From NCBI RefSeq assembly GCF_947179165.1, contig NC_077239.1, positions 2,046,001 to 2,110,000 on the forward strand: a stretch of DNA of 64,000 nt, given 5' to 3'. Shown here piece by piece: positions 1 to 19,850 of the stretch. How positions within the stretch are numbered: the stretch's first letter is position 1; each line of letters opens with the position of its first letter. The stretch is from Solanum dulcamara (Eukaryota > Streptophyta > Magnoliopsida > Solanales > Solanaceae). Under the pieces are notes generated by a model. That model did not search any database and was not told the DNA's origin. It was given only the letters and a program-made list of their open reading frames with translations. The position numbers and the translations under genes are program-made.

Positions 1-202
1 GAATCACTTATTAACAATTTATTCTTACTCACCAACCACTTCAGTTTTCAGCTTGCATGATTGTTATTTCTTTTTTCCCAATACTAGGACCATTATGTAA
101 GATTGTTTCAACTTAGTGGTCAAGTCATTTTTTGGCAACCCCTTTGTAATGATAGCTATTTAATTTGAATTTGTTTTGTGTGATTTTCTTATATCATATC
201 AG

Positions 203-9187
<8,985 letters not shown>

Positions 9188-10712
9188 AGAAATAAACAAT
9201 GATGGTGGCAAAAATGAAGTGTGTTATGACCAACTAATATCATTTCAAGAAAGCTATCATTTTCCATTGCTAAAATAGCAGAACCTGCACTAGGTACAAG
9301 TGGCAATAATCAGGACTAGTCACTTTTTATCTTCAAAAGTGTAGAAATGCATGTATATGTGATTTATCTGTGTATCAGCCTATCGGTAGGTGTGCTAGAA
9401 GATTTAGGACTAGATAATACCCAGAAACTTGTATAGCTTTTCTCGTCCCTTTTAAACCTATACCTATACTATAAGTGGCCTGAAATCCCAGAAGCTGAAA
9501 AAAGAAAACCTATGCAACTAAGCTTCACCATGCTCCATTGCTTAGAATCTGTATAGCTTTTGATTTTAACTTGTATTTCTCCATTAATCCGAATATTTCC
9601 TTAGATATATACGTAGTCTATGTATTAAGTCAAAACTGAAATTCTCAAAAAGGGGAAGTTTTTGTAGCAATTCCCTTGATGTTGTTCACTAATTTCTCAG
9701 CAGTTGCAAGTGAATTTCATTTCAAGTGGATTGTTTTTGTTTGTTATGTTCCTGCTGTCCCTTTACAATGTATCGTCTCTTATGGTATAGTTTATGCTAG
9801 AGAAATGCACTGCCATCTACTAATACATGGAATCCTATGTGAGGATTACCTATTATCTTGAAATAGTTTTATCCCAATCCATGCAAGTGTATAAACATAA
9901 TACTGCAGCAAATACAGCATTATTTGCACATTCAATGGACCTTGTCTAACAACACAGAAAGATCGTGTCATTCCTGACGGGATTTGTGAATAATTTTTAA
10001 CAGGTAGAATGTATGGAACGCACTCATGCCAATCTAGCGGGATCTTGTGAACCATTGTACAAGCACAAAGTTATACTATTGGGCGTGACTTGTGAACAAT
10101 TTAACAAGATAGGTGTAATAGTTAGAGCAAAAATTCATGCCAATCTGACTGAACAATTGAAGCCGCACAAAATCATGTCAATCCGGTGGAATTTGTGAAC
10201 AATTTAACAATATAGGTAAATCAAATAAGCATACAATTGCTCTAATTTCTAACTCTACTTGGCCAAGTGTAGTGACATTTTTGTGCCAAAAGCAAACAAA
10301 GGACATTACTGCTCTAGTTTCAGTAGTTCATGTTGCTAAACGCCATTCATGACATTCTTGTCTTTTCACTTTGTCAATATTGAGAAAAAACATAAACTTT
10401 AGTTGCAATAAACACCAAAGCAAAACTAGGAAATATTAACCCAAAACAAGAAGCATAGATCTTTCCAGGCGTCATAACAATATATCCACCATTGACCGGT
10501 TCGAGGTAAGTGGGAATACTACTGATCCTCTCGAGAGAAAATAAAAGCTAAATAAACCATTTTTCATAGGAAAAGCAAGTGGTAATTGCATAGATAGATG
10601 TTATGTAACTTTCATTCTTGTGATGTATTCCCCATGTTCTCAACATTTTTTATGACATAATTACAAGGAGTGGATGCAGAGGATACATCCTACCGCAGTG
10701 GTATGAGATTTA
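9188..10712. other. VPS13 3' flank and intergenic DNA with a roughly 60-bp tandem repeat
   Basis: The first few hundred bases are the likely VPS13 3'UTR. From about 9961 to 10215 a degenerate repeat occurs about four times, with motifs ATGCCAATC, GGGATYTTGTGAAC and CAATTTAACAAGATAGGT. The rest is anonymous. The 3'UTR of the convergent kinase gene should lie in its right part. Confidence 0.5.
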
Positions 10713-13230
10713 CTAGAACAACTCAAATTCTAAATGCTCTTTGGAACTATACTCTAAAAACATTTTGCTCTTCTCCTGATGAGCTACTTTTGCAAATCCA
10801 ATGTCACAAAGATCAGGTACTTCTGGTGGAATGGCACATCTTATCAATGCCCAGTTCAGACCGTCAAAGAAGGGGTGTCGTTTAATCTCAGCAGCTCCTG
10901 TTTCCGTTCCCAATCGATTCTCAGGCTCCTTCACAAGAAGTCCTCTGATTAGATCCCTTGCCTGAAAACTGACAAGCGGGCTGTCGGGAAATCTGAGGTT
11001 CTGCATGACCACATTAGCCAAAGTTTCTTCATTTCCAGCACCTTTAAATGGTGTTTTCCCATATAGAAGCTCGTAAAGAAAAACACCTAGAGTCCACCAA
11101 TCAACAGCACTCCCGTGGCCCTCACCTTTAATGATCTCGGGAGCCAAATATTCATGTGTACCAACAAATGAGTTGGACCGTGCTTCTGTTGGCTCTACCA
11201 CAAGCTGAGGCAATGATCTGTTAAAGGCTGCAGCTTCTGCTTTCAGCTTTCTTGCTCGTGCGGTGGCAGGTAAAATTCTGGGGCTAAAGCAAGAAACTTG
11301 ACATGACGGTCCAGAACAAAATGGATCAATGCAGTTAGAGCCCGTGCATGGACCAGAAATTCTGGGAGCTTCAACCCCCAGAGAAGATGATTTTAGAAGA
11401 GTAGGATTAACTGAACATCTTAGTGAGAGGTCAAAATCGGTAAGCATGATGTGACCATCTTCCCGGACCAGTATGTTTTCGGGTTTCAAATCCCGGTATA
11501 CAACTCCAAGCATATGCAGATACTCCAGAGCAAGGAGGACTTCAGCCACATAAAACCTGCAAGTACCATGAGTTAGAAAGTACTCACTAATCACAAAATA
11601 CAGGAATGAGGAAGCCAGATAAATATGACAATGAATCTGTTATCCCGTGCTTAAAGTTTTAATAATGCAAACCAAAGTATCTATGCACGACCTTCGAAAC
11701 TAATAAAACTTCAGAGACCATATGTGTATCCTCAGAGAACTGAACAAAAAGAGAAGTCTTCCACAAAATTGACAGATAAACATATCAACAGATTGATCAA
11801 CAACATAGTTTTCACCAAGGGTAGATGTTAGTCATAGTTTTCACCAAGGGTAGATGTTAGTCACTTTCCCAAAGAGATGGAGATAAATAGCTTTATAATT
11901 ATGCATGTCTAGTACAAGTGTAAAAACTACTTTGAGAAGTACATGGTCAATAGATGAAAGAAGTTTCTGCTTGTCCTTCCATATAGGAAATGGTTACTAG
12001 AACTGATGCTGTCAATAATCCTTCAACCCTGTTTAAAGACAGTCATGACGAAGACAACTTTTAAAACAATAGTCCAAAGTTCTCTCTCTTTTTCTTTTAT
12101 TTTTTTATAACCGTGGTGTTGGGACCAGCCTTACACGCCTCGACTAATTCCACGGATACATACCACCTACCACCAACAACACTGGTACCTGTGTCCACCA
12201 AGGCTAGGACAAATGGAAAGAAATTACCTAGTGTTTTTGTCTCTGCTGGGATTGAACCAGGGACCTCATGGTTCTCAACCCACGGCATTGCCCACTAGGC
12301 CCATGTCAAATTAATATAGCCTCACCACAAAGTTATTTGATCTGACTTATTCAAAATATTAATCAATTAACTGTGTGCCCACTACAGATAAACTAATCAT
12401 CCACATCTAAGACAACCACAAAATATTTTCCGATCAAATGAATTCTCAATCTTCAGTTCTTCCTTGTTGATCTTTTTTCTTTTTTTTGGAAGAAATGCAG
12501 AGTTCAATTTCTACCTTTTTTCCTTTCTCCTTTTTTGGCTTGGGATGGTCAGGTGGGTTGAGTTGAGTTAGGAGGAACAGAGGAAGACATATCTAGCCAA
12601 AGAAACGAGCCAGCAAATTAAAGAATTTGCATTGTCAATAAGCCTCAAGACATTGTAAGGCTAAAATCAATGAAGTTTCCTTTTTCAAGGTAAATAATTA
12701 TATTCCCATTGGAGAAATCCCCATATAGAAGTAGTATACCAAAAAGTAGAGAAACCTAGACCAAAATATGATTATCTAGAAAGAGTGATCCAATCGTCTG
12801 TGCAACCAAGAACTTCATGGGTGCACAAAAAGAAACTAGAGACACGAGGCTACTCCTCAAATGAAGAAAATCATTAAGGACCCTTTCTAAAGCTCTCCTA
12901 TTCCAGTCCCTCCATAATACTTATATGAGAGCTAGTGGGGGTACATCCCATGTCCTGGGTCTTCTGTTCTTCTGAAGCTCTCAGTGCCTCTGTTGTACTC
13001 AGCAATCAGCATGACCCACTGTATTCTAAATCAATTCAAAACCTCCCACCACATTTGTGTAGCTACTTGACAATGTAATAATAGGCGGGGCATACTAGAC
13101 CACTAAAGCTTATGGTGATGGGTATACTGACTTAATGTCTATAAGTTAACAAACTTATTAACAAGTCTGCGTCAAACTCTATATCAGAGCCACAACAAAG
13201 ATGGCACTCGACTCCTCTTCATTCCTTTTT

Positions 13231-13261
<31 letters not shown>

Positions 13262-15751
13262 GTCAATCAAGTGGTGTTGAGTTAGACTAGTGCTTTGTAA
13301 ATAGAAATTAAAAGAAAACAAGACATTGTCAACTTTTAATCACCCATGTATAGTCAAAATCCATTTATTCCAGCAAAAATTTCAGACTAATTTATACATT
13401 CTACCACCCCCGAGCACAAATCAAAAGAGAACAGAGACACATTATGTTTATGCTGAAATACACATTTTTCCTACCAAAGCTTCATTGTAGTAGTTTGAGT
13501 ATAATTTATTAAATTGGACCATATCATACCGTGCTGCTGGTTCAGGAAAATTTCTCCAAGGCTGCTTCTGCCGGAGGACATGCAAATCACCACCAGGACA
13601 AAACTCCATCACTAAGCAGGATAAGTTGTCTGATGTAAACTGCGCATAGAGAGTTGGTAGAAAAGGGTGATCTAGCATTCTCAAAATCTCTCTTTCAGTT
13701 TGGGCCCTTGGCAACTTTTTCCTTCTTGCCAAAAATTCATTATCCATAACTTTTATTGCAAACAAGCAGTTAGTTTCTAGCAGCTCAGCAAGATAAACTG
13801 TGCCAATGTCTCCACAACCAAGCTTCTTCAATAAATTGAAATGACTTAACCCCAAGAATCCATGATGTTTCCTCACCTGATTGATAGCCTCCCACCTGCC
13901 GTCTTTAGACATGTGTGGCCTATTCCCATTACTAGACCCACTTAGATTGCTCTCGTCACTGATGGTTGTGCTACAACTGTAATCACCAATACTACTCTTT
14001 GAGCTCTGTGAAAAGTCCCCTTGCTCTCTAGATTTTGATGCCTTGTTGAATTTCAAGACAGGGGTAACCCTGTCATCATGGCCGTTATTGGCGAAGTCTG
14101 ATTTAGTAGCATGACAGCTATTGCTATTTTCACTTGCTTCAGCGGCTGTACATCCAGAACCTTGAATTGCAGGTCCCTTACCAGACTCATTTCCTACATT
14201 CTTGAGAGCACACTGACATTGCTGACAGATAAGTTGCTTAGGTGATTCCATAGGACCTTTTCCTTCATAGGTCAGATTAAAAGTGCCGGATGTTTCTGTT
14301 GCTTCCGGTTTTGCTTTCTTCTTGACAATGGTCTTGTTCTTGACTGCTGTCTTTGTAGTATGAGTGATGCTTCTGTTTGATTTACTCTCCTTGTTGCTTC
14401 TCGTGGCACTAGATGAAGAGACATTTTGCAACATGGCTTTCCGTCTCAGCTTAGGAGCTTTTTTGTTTGCTATTCTAAATGATGTAACCACACTTCTATT
14501 GGAATTACACTGCAAATCGTTTGGTCCAGACCCCAATATATCATTACCAGAGGTAAATGACGATGAGGATGCAGCTGAAGTTTGGACTTCTTCCTCAACT
14601 GACACAGTTCGTAGTGATTGGATCTCATGATGATTTGACACAGATGCATTCTCCTTTTTCTGGCGAGAGGAGTTAAAATTCTGAATAATTGGTGCTTCAA
14701 CCGATCTAGGAGAAGACAGGGCACTTTTGTCGGGTAACTTCATCTTTGGTTCCTCAGGGTATTGAGGCATCTTTTGTGAAGTGCTTGACGTGCTTTCTAC
14801 TGGCATTGTCCTCTCTTTTAGCCGTGCAGTTGACTCAGCAGACATAATGACTGGTTTATCAACAAGTCTAGGCGAATGTAAAGTGTTTTGGTTTGGTAAC
14901 CTCACCTTTGCTTGTGTAAGCTGTTGAGAAACCTTCTTACCGGAGTTGAGAACATTTTCTTCCGGAAGTAATCTCTCATTTTGCTTGGCAATGGACTCTG
15001 CACTCTTAATAGTCTGTTTACTAACATATTTAGGAGAACAAAGGTTACTTTGACCTGGTGACTTTAGCTTTGGATCTCCAATGTACTGAGGCGTCCTCTG
15101 TAAAGAGTTAGACGTGCTTTCTGCTGGCACTATTCTGTTATTTTGGCGCATTGAGATGGATGGCTTAACGACAAGTCGTGGAGAAGAATGGGGACTATGG
15201 TTTGCTGATTTAACATACAGTTCTTGGCGGTAATGGGGCACTTTGTCGAATGTTCCTGAAGTGCTTTCATCTTGTACTAGTCTTTCTGCATGAGAGAAAG
15301 CAGATTCACTTGTATTTGCAAACCTGTAAGAGCTTGTAGTCCTTCCAGCTTCTGTAATGCTTGGAGAACCCGGTGGCTTGGATAACCGCTTCATTGCAGC
15401 CATTTCTGCTGCCTGCGAAATGCATAAGCCCCGTAAGGCTTTCTTTAGAGAGACTGGCTCTGAAAACCCAATTCCTGGAGAATGAGATCCACCGCCCCTC
15501 ATTGGCCTTTTTGAGGCATCTCTTCTCACATGATCCGACAAATCCAGACTTTTTGATGATCTTAGATTGATGGATTCAAAAAGATGATTAATATCATCTT
15601 CTAAGAACTTATTAGGTCCTTTTCTAACCAAAGGAGGCTTCTGTTTTCTGCCTGATTCTCGTACTTGTCCAGACCTTTCAGAACGTTGGAAAAACACCAG
15701 CTCATCTTTTGCCTCAATAATTTCACAACTACCAGAATAGGAACCCATCAT
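10713..15751 (-). CDS. KIPK: AGCVIII-family protein kinase, KIPK-like
   Basis: Two coding exons, 15751-13530 and 11556-10713, joined at a split Arg codon (CG|G), give 1021 residues. The long N-terminus has [19 protein letters not shown] near the start and [21 protein letters not shown], both seen in KIPK proteins. It also carries a degenerate repeat at about residues 155-355 and a Cys cluster [10 protein letters not shown]. The kinase domain starts near 644 ([13 protein letters not shown]), with ATP-site Lys667, catalytic YRDLKPEN (Asp763), DFD at 781-783 in place of DFG (an AGCVIII hallmark), the long insertion before [11 protein letters not shown], and the C-terminal FELF PIF-type motif. 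KIPK binds a kinesin-like calmodulin-binding protein and relates to D6PK, which acts in polar auxin transport and growth. Start: two adjacent ATGs (15751 and 15748). An earlier in-frame GTG is not credible. Arabidopsis KIPK is somewhat shorter by my memory. Confidence 0.92.
12100..12310 (-). mobile_element. Au-like SINE
   Basis: In minus orientation it starts with a tRNA-like head: an A-box-like GGCCTAGTGGGCAATG, then a B-box-like GGTTCAATCCC. The conserved Au body follows (CACTAGGTAATTTCTTTCC, GTCCTAGCCTTGGTGGACA, GGAATTAGTCGAGG, ACCACGGTTAT) and ends in an A-rich tail (plus-strand T-run at 12090-12108). The matches to the Au family of Solanaceae and other plants are recalled, not searched. 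No clear target duplication was identified. Confidence 0.85.
13226..13262. repeat. Poly(T)-poly(G) homopolymer junction
   Basis: About 16 T followed directly by about 22 G inside the KIPK intron. Runs this long are prone to sequencing and assembly error, so the lengths are unreliable. A similar T-G junction occurs at 48430-48464. Confidence 0.8.
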
Positions 15752-17420
15752 TAAAAAATGGTCGGACAAATCACCAAGCACTCGGCAATCAGAAGGAAAC
15801 ACGATTATAATTTTGGAAGTCTAAATAGAACCATCTTCTAACTGACAACCACCTGTACAACCATACACGAGCTTCATACGTCACATATAATCCAAATTTC
15901 TAATTTCAATCCCTTCATGTGTTCAACCCAATCATGCTTCTATCTACCATTCAACCTGTAATGACAATTAAACTCTATTATGAAATAAGTAAAACTACCA
16001 GCTACTGTATTCCTTAAAACATTAGAATCATCGTCACATAAAATGCTTAGAACAAACACACAGAATAGCTATAAATCATGAGGGTAAGAAGATGGATGAC
16101 TACCAAGCATTTCATTTAGAGAACAAAATTTTAGACACTCGTTCAAGAACTCGGATATAATTACTCAGGAATAAATCTAAAGAACCCAAGTTGCTAAGGT
16201 CTCAGTAACCATTGGCCAAAATTTTGAGGCCAAAGATCCATTTATGGTGCTATGAAATCTTTTTCACAATATCAGATCTCTTTTCATTGCCATATTCCTC
16301 TCAGAATTAGATAAATACAGAAATGTACAGTTGTTAAATACTTGCAGAGTATTATATTTCTCAAAGAACTCTTAGGCAGTGTTAATACCCTATCTTTTAA
16401 TCAAGTGTCAAAAGGGGTCCTTAGAAGCCTAACTCAGCAATGAATGAATATACATTCAGTTCAATGGCATAGATCCATTTCAACTGAAGTACACCAAATT
16501 GCTTGGAATAAGAACAAGATTACAACTTTTAAGAAAAAAAGGTTCAATGGATTTAGTTTTCAACTTCCACCATTTCTGCAAGAGAAAATGGAAAGAAAAA
16601 CAATTTCAAACCCACAAATGCAAATCAAGAAAATATGTATAGCTTAAATCAATGCAAATTAGAAAGGCTAACTCAAGAGACCCACTAAGATTAAGCAAAA
16701 GGGTGTCCAAAACTACTAACAAATAGTTCAAAGCTCAACAAAACTAAGCAAATCAAGAAAATGTGTATAGCTTAGAAATCAATGCAAATTAGAAAGTTAA
16801 CTCAAGAGACCCACTAAGATTAAGCAAAAGGGTATCAAAAACTACTAACAAAAAGTTCAAAGCTCAACAAAACTAAGCAAATCAAGAAAATATGTAGCTT
16901 ACAAATCAATGCAAAGAAGGTTAAACTCAAAAGACCCACTAAGATTACGCAAAAGGGTGTCCAAAACTCTGAACATAACGTTCAAACTTCAACAAAACTA
17001 GCAAATCAAGAAAACATGTATAGCTTAGAAATCAATGCAAATTAGAAAGGCTAACTCAAAAAGACCCACTAAGATTAAGCAAAAGGGTGTCAAAAACTAC
17101 TAACAAAAAGTTCAAAGCTCAACAAAACTAGCAAATCAAGAAAATCTATATAGCTTAAAAATCAATGCAAATTAGAAATTTAACTCAAGATAACCATTAA
17201 TTAAGCAAAAGGGTGTCCAAAACTACTAACAAAAAGTTGAAAGCTCAACAAAACTAAGCAAATCAAGAAAATATGAAAGAGAAAAAAAAAAGACATTACC
17301 TCCAAATGCAACTGATACAAATGAAAGATCTAGAGCTCAAAACTTTCATAAATTACAGAAAAAAATGGTTTCAGATTCTCAAAGAGTGAAAGGAGAAAGA
17401 AAAAGGGTATTGTATATTAT
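15752..17420 (-). promoter_or_regulatory. Probable 5'UTR of the KIPK-like gene, with leader intron and short uORF
   Basis: On the minus strand a good donor (TTTGGAG|GTAATG) lies at 17300/17299 and a plausible acceptor (TTGTACAG|GTGG) ends at 15853. Together they would make a leader intron of about 1.45 kb and an untranslated first exon upstream of about 17300. The leader segment after the acceptor has a 9-codon uORF (15834-15805, MVLFRLPKL). A pyrimidine/purine-rich stretch at 17380-17480 suits the start region. All of this is inferred from splice-site fit alone. Confidence 0.45.
16621..17258. repeat. Minisatellite, about 128-bp unit, five copies
   Basis: The marker CAAATCAAGAAAA recurs at 16621, 16749, 16878, 17002, 17132 and 17259, with spacings of 128, 129, 124, 130 and 127. 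Each unit continues with ATGCAAATTAGAAAG, AACTCAAGAGACCCACTAAG, AAGCAAAAGGGTGTC and AAAGCTCAACAAAACTA. The copies are closely similar, which suggests recent tandem amplification. The array lies in the putative leader intron of the kinase gene. Confidence 0.9.
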
Positions 17421-18501
17421 GCTATTTCAGTAGACAAATATGTGAAGAGGAGGAAGAAGAGAGAAAGGGACACACCATTCTTTCTCTTTTTTTATTCTTT
17501 TTTTCTAATTTCATTTTCATACACTGAAATATTTTTTCTTTCTTTCTATGTTTTTTTTTTCTAACATTTATGTGGTCCCTCTACAGAACATGGGGTCCAC
17601 TCCCTGGAGGTAGAAAGTGGGTCCCATGTATCTTAGGATTCTAAAAAAAAAAAAAAAAAAAGATGAAAAAAAAAATTAATTTAGAAAAGATGAAATTAGA
17701 CGATTCTGATTTTGATCATTGTTTAACTTCTAATCAATTGAAATATATAATTTTAGTTTTTTTATGTAGGAAGTATATATGTTATATAAAAATTATTTTC
17801 AGAACTAGTTTCCCCTCGAACATAGAATAATAAACTAGCGATACAAAATATAACATATCGATAATTAAGTAATAGAGTGGTTTAAAAATAAATTGTAATT
17901 TTAAATTTTTTTTTATATTTGACTAAGTATATTTAATCTTCAGTTAATTAAAATATATTTTTTTAATTTATTTACTTGTAAATATTCACAATGTTACTAT
18001 GGTTATTACTTGTTACATCACTTAATTAACGATGTGTTATATTAAGTTTGTATTATTATTTCATACTCAATGACATAATTCTAAAAATAACCAAGAGGAA
18101 TACATGTGGCGATAACGGAGAATTCTTTAGTCTTAAATCAAGATATTTGAAAAGAATAAATTATTTCAACTCGATATCGATTTAAAGCTGGATAAGAAGG
18201 CAAAGTGCTCATCAGAAGAAGAAAATTATGACTAATTAAATCGTTAGTGATCAAATAGCAATGTCAACATAGGTAAAAAATAGTGAGAGATGGGATGAAA
18301 GTAGGGTAGTGCTAATACTGCATTCGTGACTATTTTAACTTTTTTTGAAGAGTATCAAATCAACCCCTTTCATTTACTTTGAGTATCAAATCAACCGTTT
18401 TCATTTACTTTGAGACTAACCCTCTTTAAACGGAAAAGAACAAGCTTTAATCGATCATGTCTGACACAAGAGATTGAAGAGTATAAAATACTAGGCAATT
18501 C

Positions 18502-18545
<44 letters not shown>

Positions 18546-18966
18546 CTCAAGGAATGAGTCTTCTAGAAAAATACATAAAGTTAGAAATGAAAATGAAGAT
18601 TACTTCATTAAAAAAATGATGATTATCTTACAAATTTCTTAATAAGCATAATTTTTGTATGAGAAGGCAACATGACTGGTGGGACTTAGTGATTTTTATT
18701 AGTATCAATCTGTCACTTATTCACTTCACGTGAAAATTTCTGCCATACTGAGTTTGAATTTGATGATCTAAGAATCAATGTTATTGACCAATACTTATTA
18801 GTCACAACATATAACTGGACCTATTATAGTCAAGTATCAAAATATACTCAAAAACGTCTCTCGAATAGTTAGCATAAGAATTCATGATTTAAAAAAAATG
18901 ATTCAGTTAATCAAAATACAAAATAAGAATTCAATTTGTGAACATCTATGAGCATAAGAATCAAAA
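17421..18966. other. Intergenic AT-rich DNA
   Basis: Contains poly-A near 17643-17660, a (TA)18 microsatellite at 18506-18541 and an imperfect duplication at 18354-18412 (GAGTATCAAATCAACC followed by TTTCATTTACTTTGAG, twice). No gene is recognisable. Confidence 0.6.
18506..18541. repeat. (TA)n microsatellite
   Basis: An uninterrupted TA dinucleotide run of about 18 units. Confidence 0.95.
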
Positions 18967-19303
18967 GTGTATGTTATATCCCGCACTTTTGTACCTTGAA
19001 ACGTGTTCCTAACTTTCTTGAAAATGGCCATGTGACCCCTACTCTCCACACACATCAAATACCTCTAAGGAAGGAGGAGGTGATGCTCCATAATAGGGAA
19101 GGTTGGAAATAGGTTATAAGAATTCGAAAGGAATTGGAAGCCAAGAAATGGATAGTAGGACTCGACTTACTTACGGAAGCTACCAACTCGGAAGTCTTAC
19201 AAAGTTAAGCTACTTGAATGCAAGTCGAGCTTACGTAGCAAGGAGAACACGGGTTCTTAAAGTAAGACGAGAATCACAAACCCACGAAGAGGGAGAAGAG
19301 CGA

Positions 19304-19501
19304 CACGTGGCAGCAAGAGGAGGCGCCACGTGGCAGTGTGGTGAAGTGACACGTGGCAGAAGGTGACCCATCGGGGGTGGGGCCCACCAAGGACATGTGG
19401 CAGCATGTGATTGGTTGCATGAGATGACGTGGCTGCCTAAGGGCGTGACACGTGCCACCCTTAGGGGTTGACACGTGTCACTATCCAAAAAGGTATATAA
19501 T
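19304..19501 (+). promoter_or_regulatory. G-box/ABRE cluster and TATA box within the solo LTR
   Basis: Five CACGTG palindromes at 19304, 19327, 19350, 19449 and 19472, most as ACACGTGGCA or CCACGTGGCA, the ABRE-like form. Two variants (ACATGTGGCA at about 19393, GACGTGGC at about 19426) lie between them. A TATATAAT box follows at 19494-19501. This is the expected U3/R arrangement of an LTR promoter. Binding by bZIP or bHLH factors is inferred. Confidence 0.65.
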
Positions 19502-19506
19502 ATGTG

Positions 19507-19850
19507 TTGATGACTAATTCCTCATTTCATCAACTTAAACTTAGCCAAAGTTGAGAGAAAACCCTAAGGAACTAGAGAGAGAGCTACGGCCAAGGCCAAT
19601 TTGAGGTAAGTTTCCAATTTTTCTCCATGAATTAATTATCTAAGCTATTCCTCGATCACGTGGAGGTATATATAGGTACCTTATGATGACTAAGGAGTCA
19701 TTTCTTCAGCTTTACACTTAGAAAAATAAGAGAAAGTTGAGAGAAAAACGTTAGGAGTAGGAAGAGGAGGGCTACGGATTTGGCCCCCAAAAGGTAAGCC
19801 TCCGACTTTCATTCCGTGAATTAATTATTTAAGGTATCTCATGGTTACAT
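19507..19850 (+). repeat. Tandem duplication downstream of the LTR TATA box
   Basis: Two roughly 175-bp copies, each running TGATGACTAA, TCATTTC-TCA, a GAGAGAAAA-rich leader, GAGCTACGG or GGGCTACGG, AGGTAAG and ATGAATTAATTAT or GTGAATTAATTAT. Copy 1 starts near 19507 and copy 2 near 19683. Divergence is moderate. Confidence 0.7.

Larger units (their letters stand above)
11557..13529 (-). other. KIPK-like intron splitting the kinase domain
   Basis: GT-AG intron, donor at 13529 and acceptor ending at 11557, placed just before [14 protein letters not shown] as in related AGCVIII genes. It holds a perfect tandem repeat of about 30 bp near 11806-11866, an Au-like SINE, and a T(16)-G(22) homopolymer junction at about 13226-13262. 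The rest is anonymous. Confidence 0.85.

Noticed and set aside
12097..12298. Small ORFs on both strands near 12.1-12.3 kb
   Set aside because: They fall exactly on the Au-like SINE.
14364..14724. Open frames on both strands over the kinase exon
   Set aside because: Antisense or frame-shadow of the KIPK-like coding exon.
15749..15802. Earlier in-frame start for the kinase at 15802
   Set aside because: The codon there is GTG. The first ATGs in frame are 15751 and 15748, which also match the family start MGS-SG.
19103..19488. Open frames of 66-87 codons on both strands in the LTR
   Set aside because: They overlap the G-box-rich LTR promoter zone and each other, with no homology or codon pattern of a gene.
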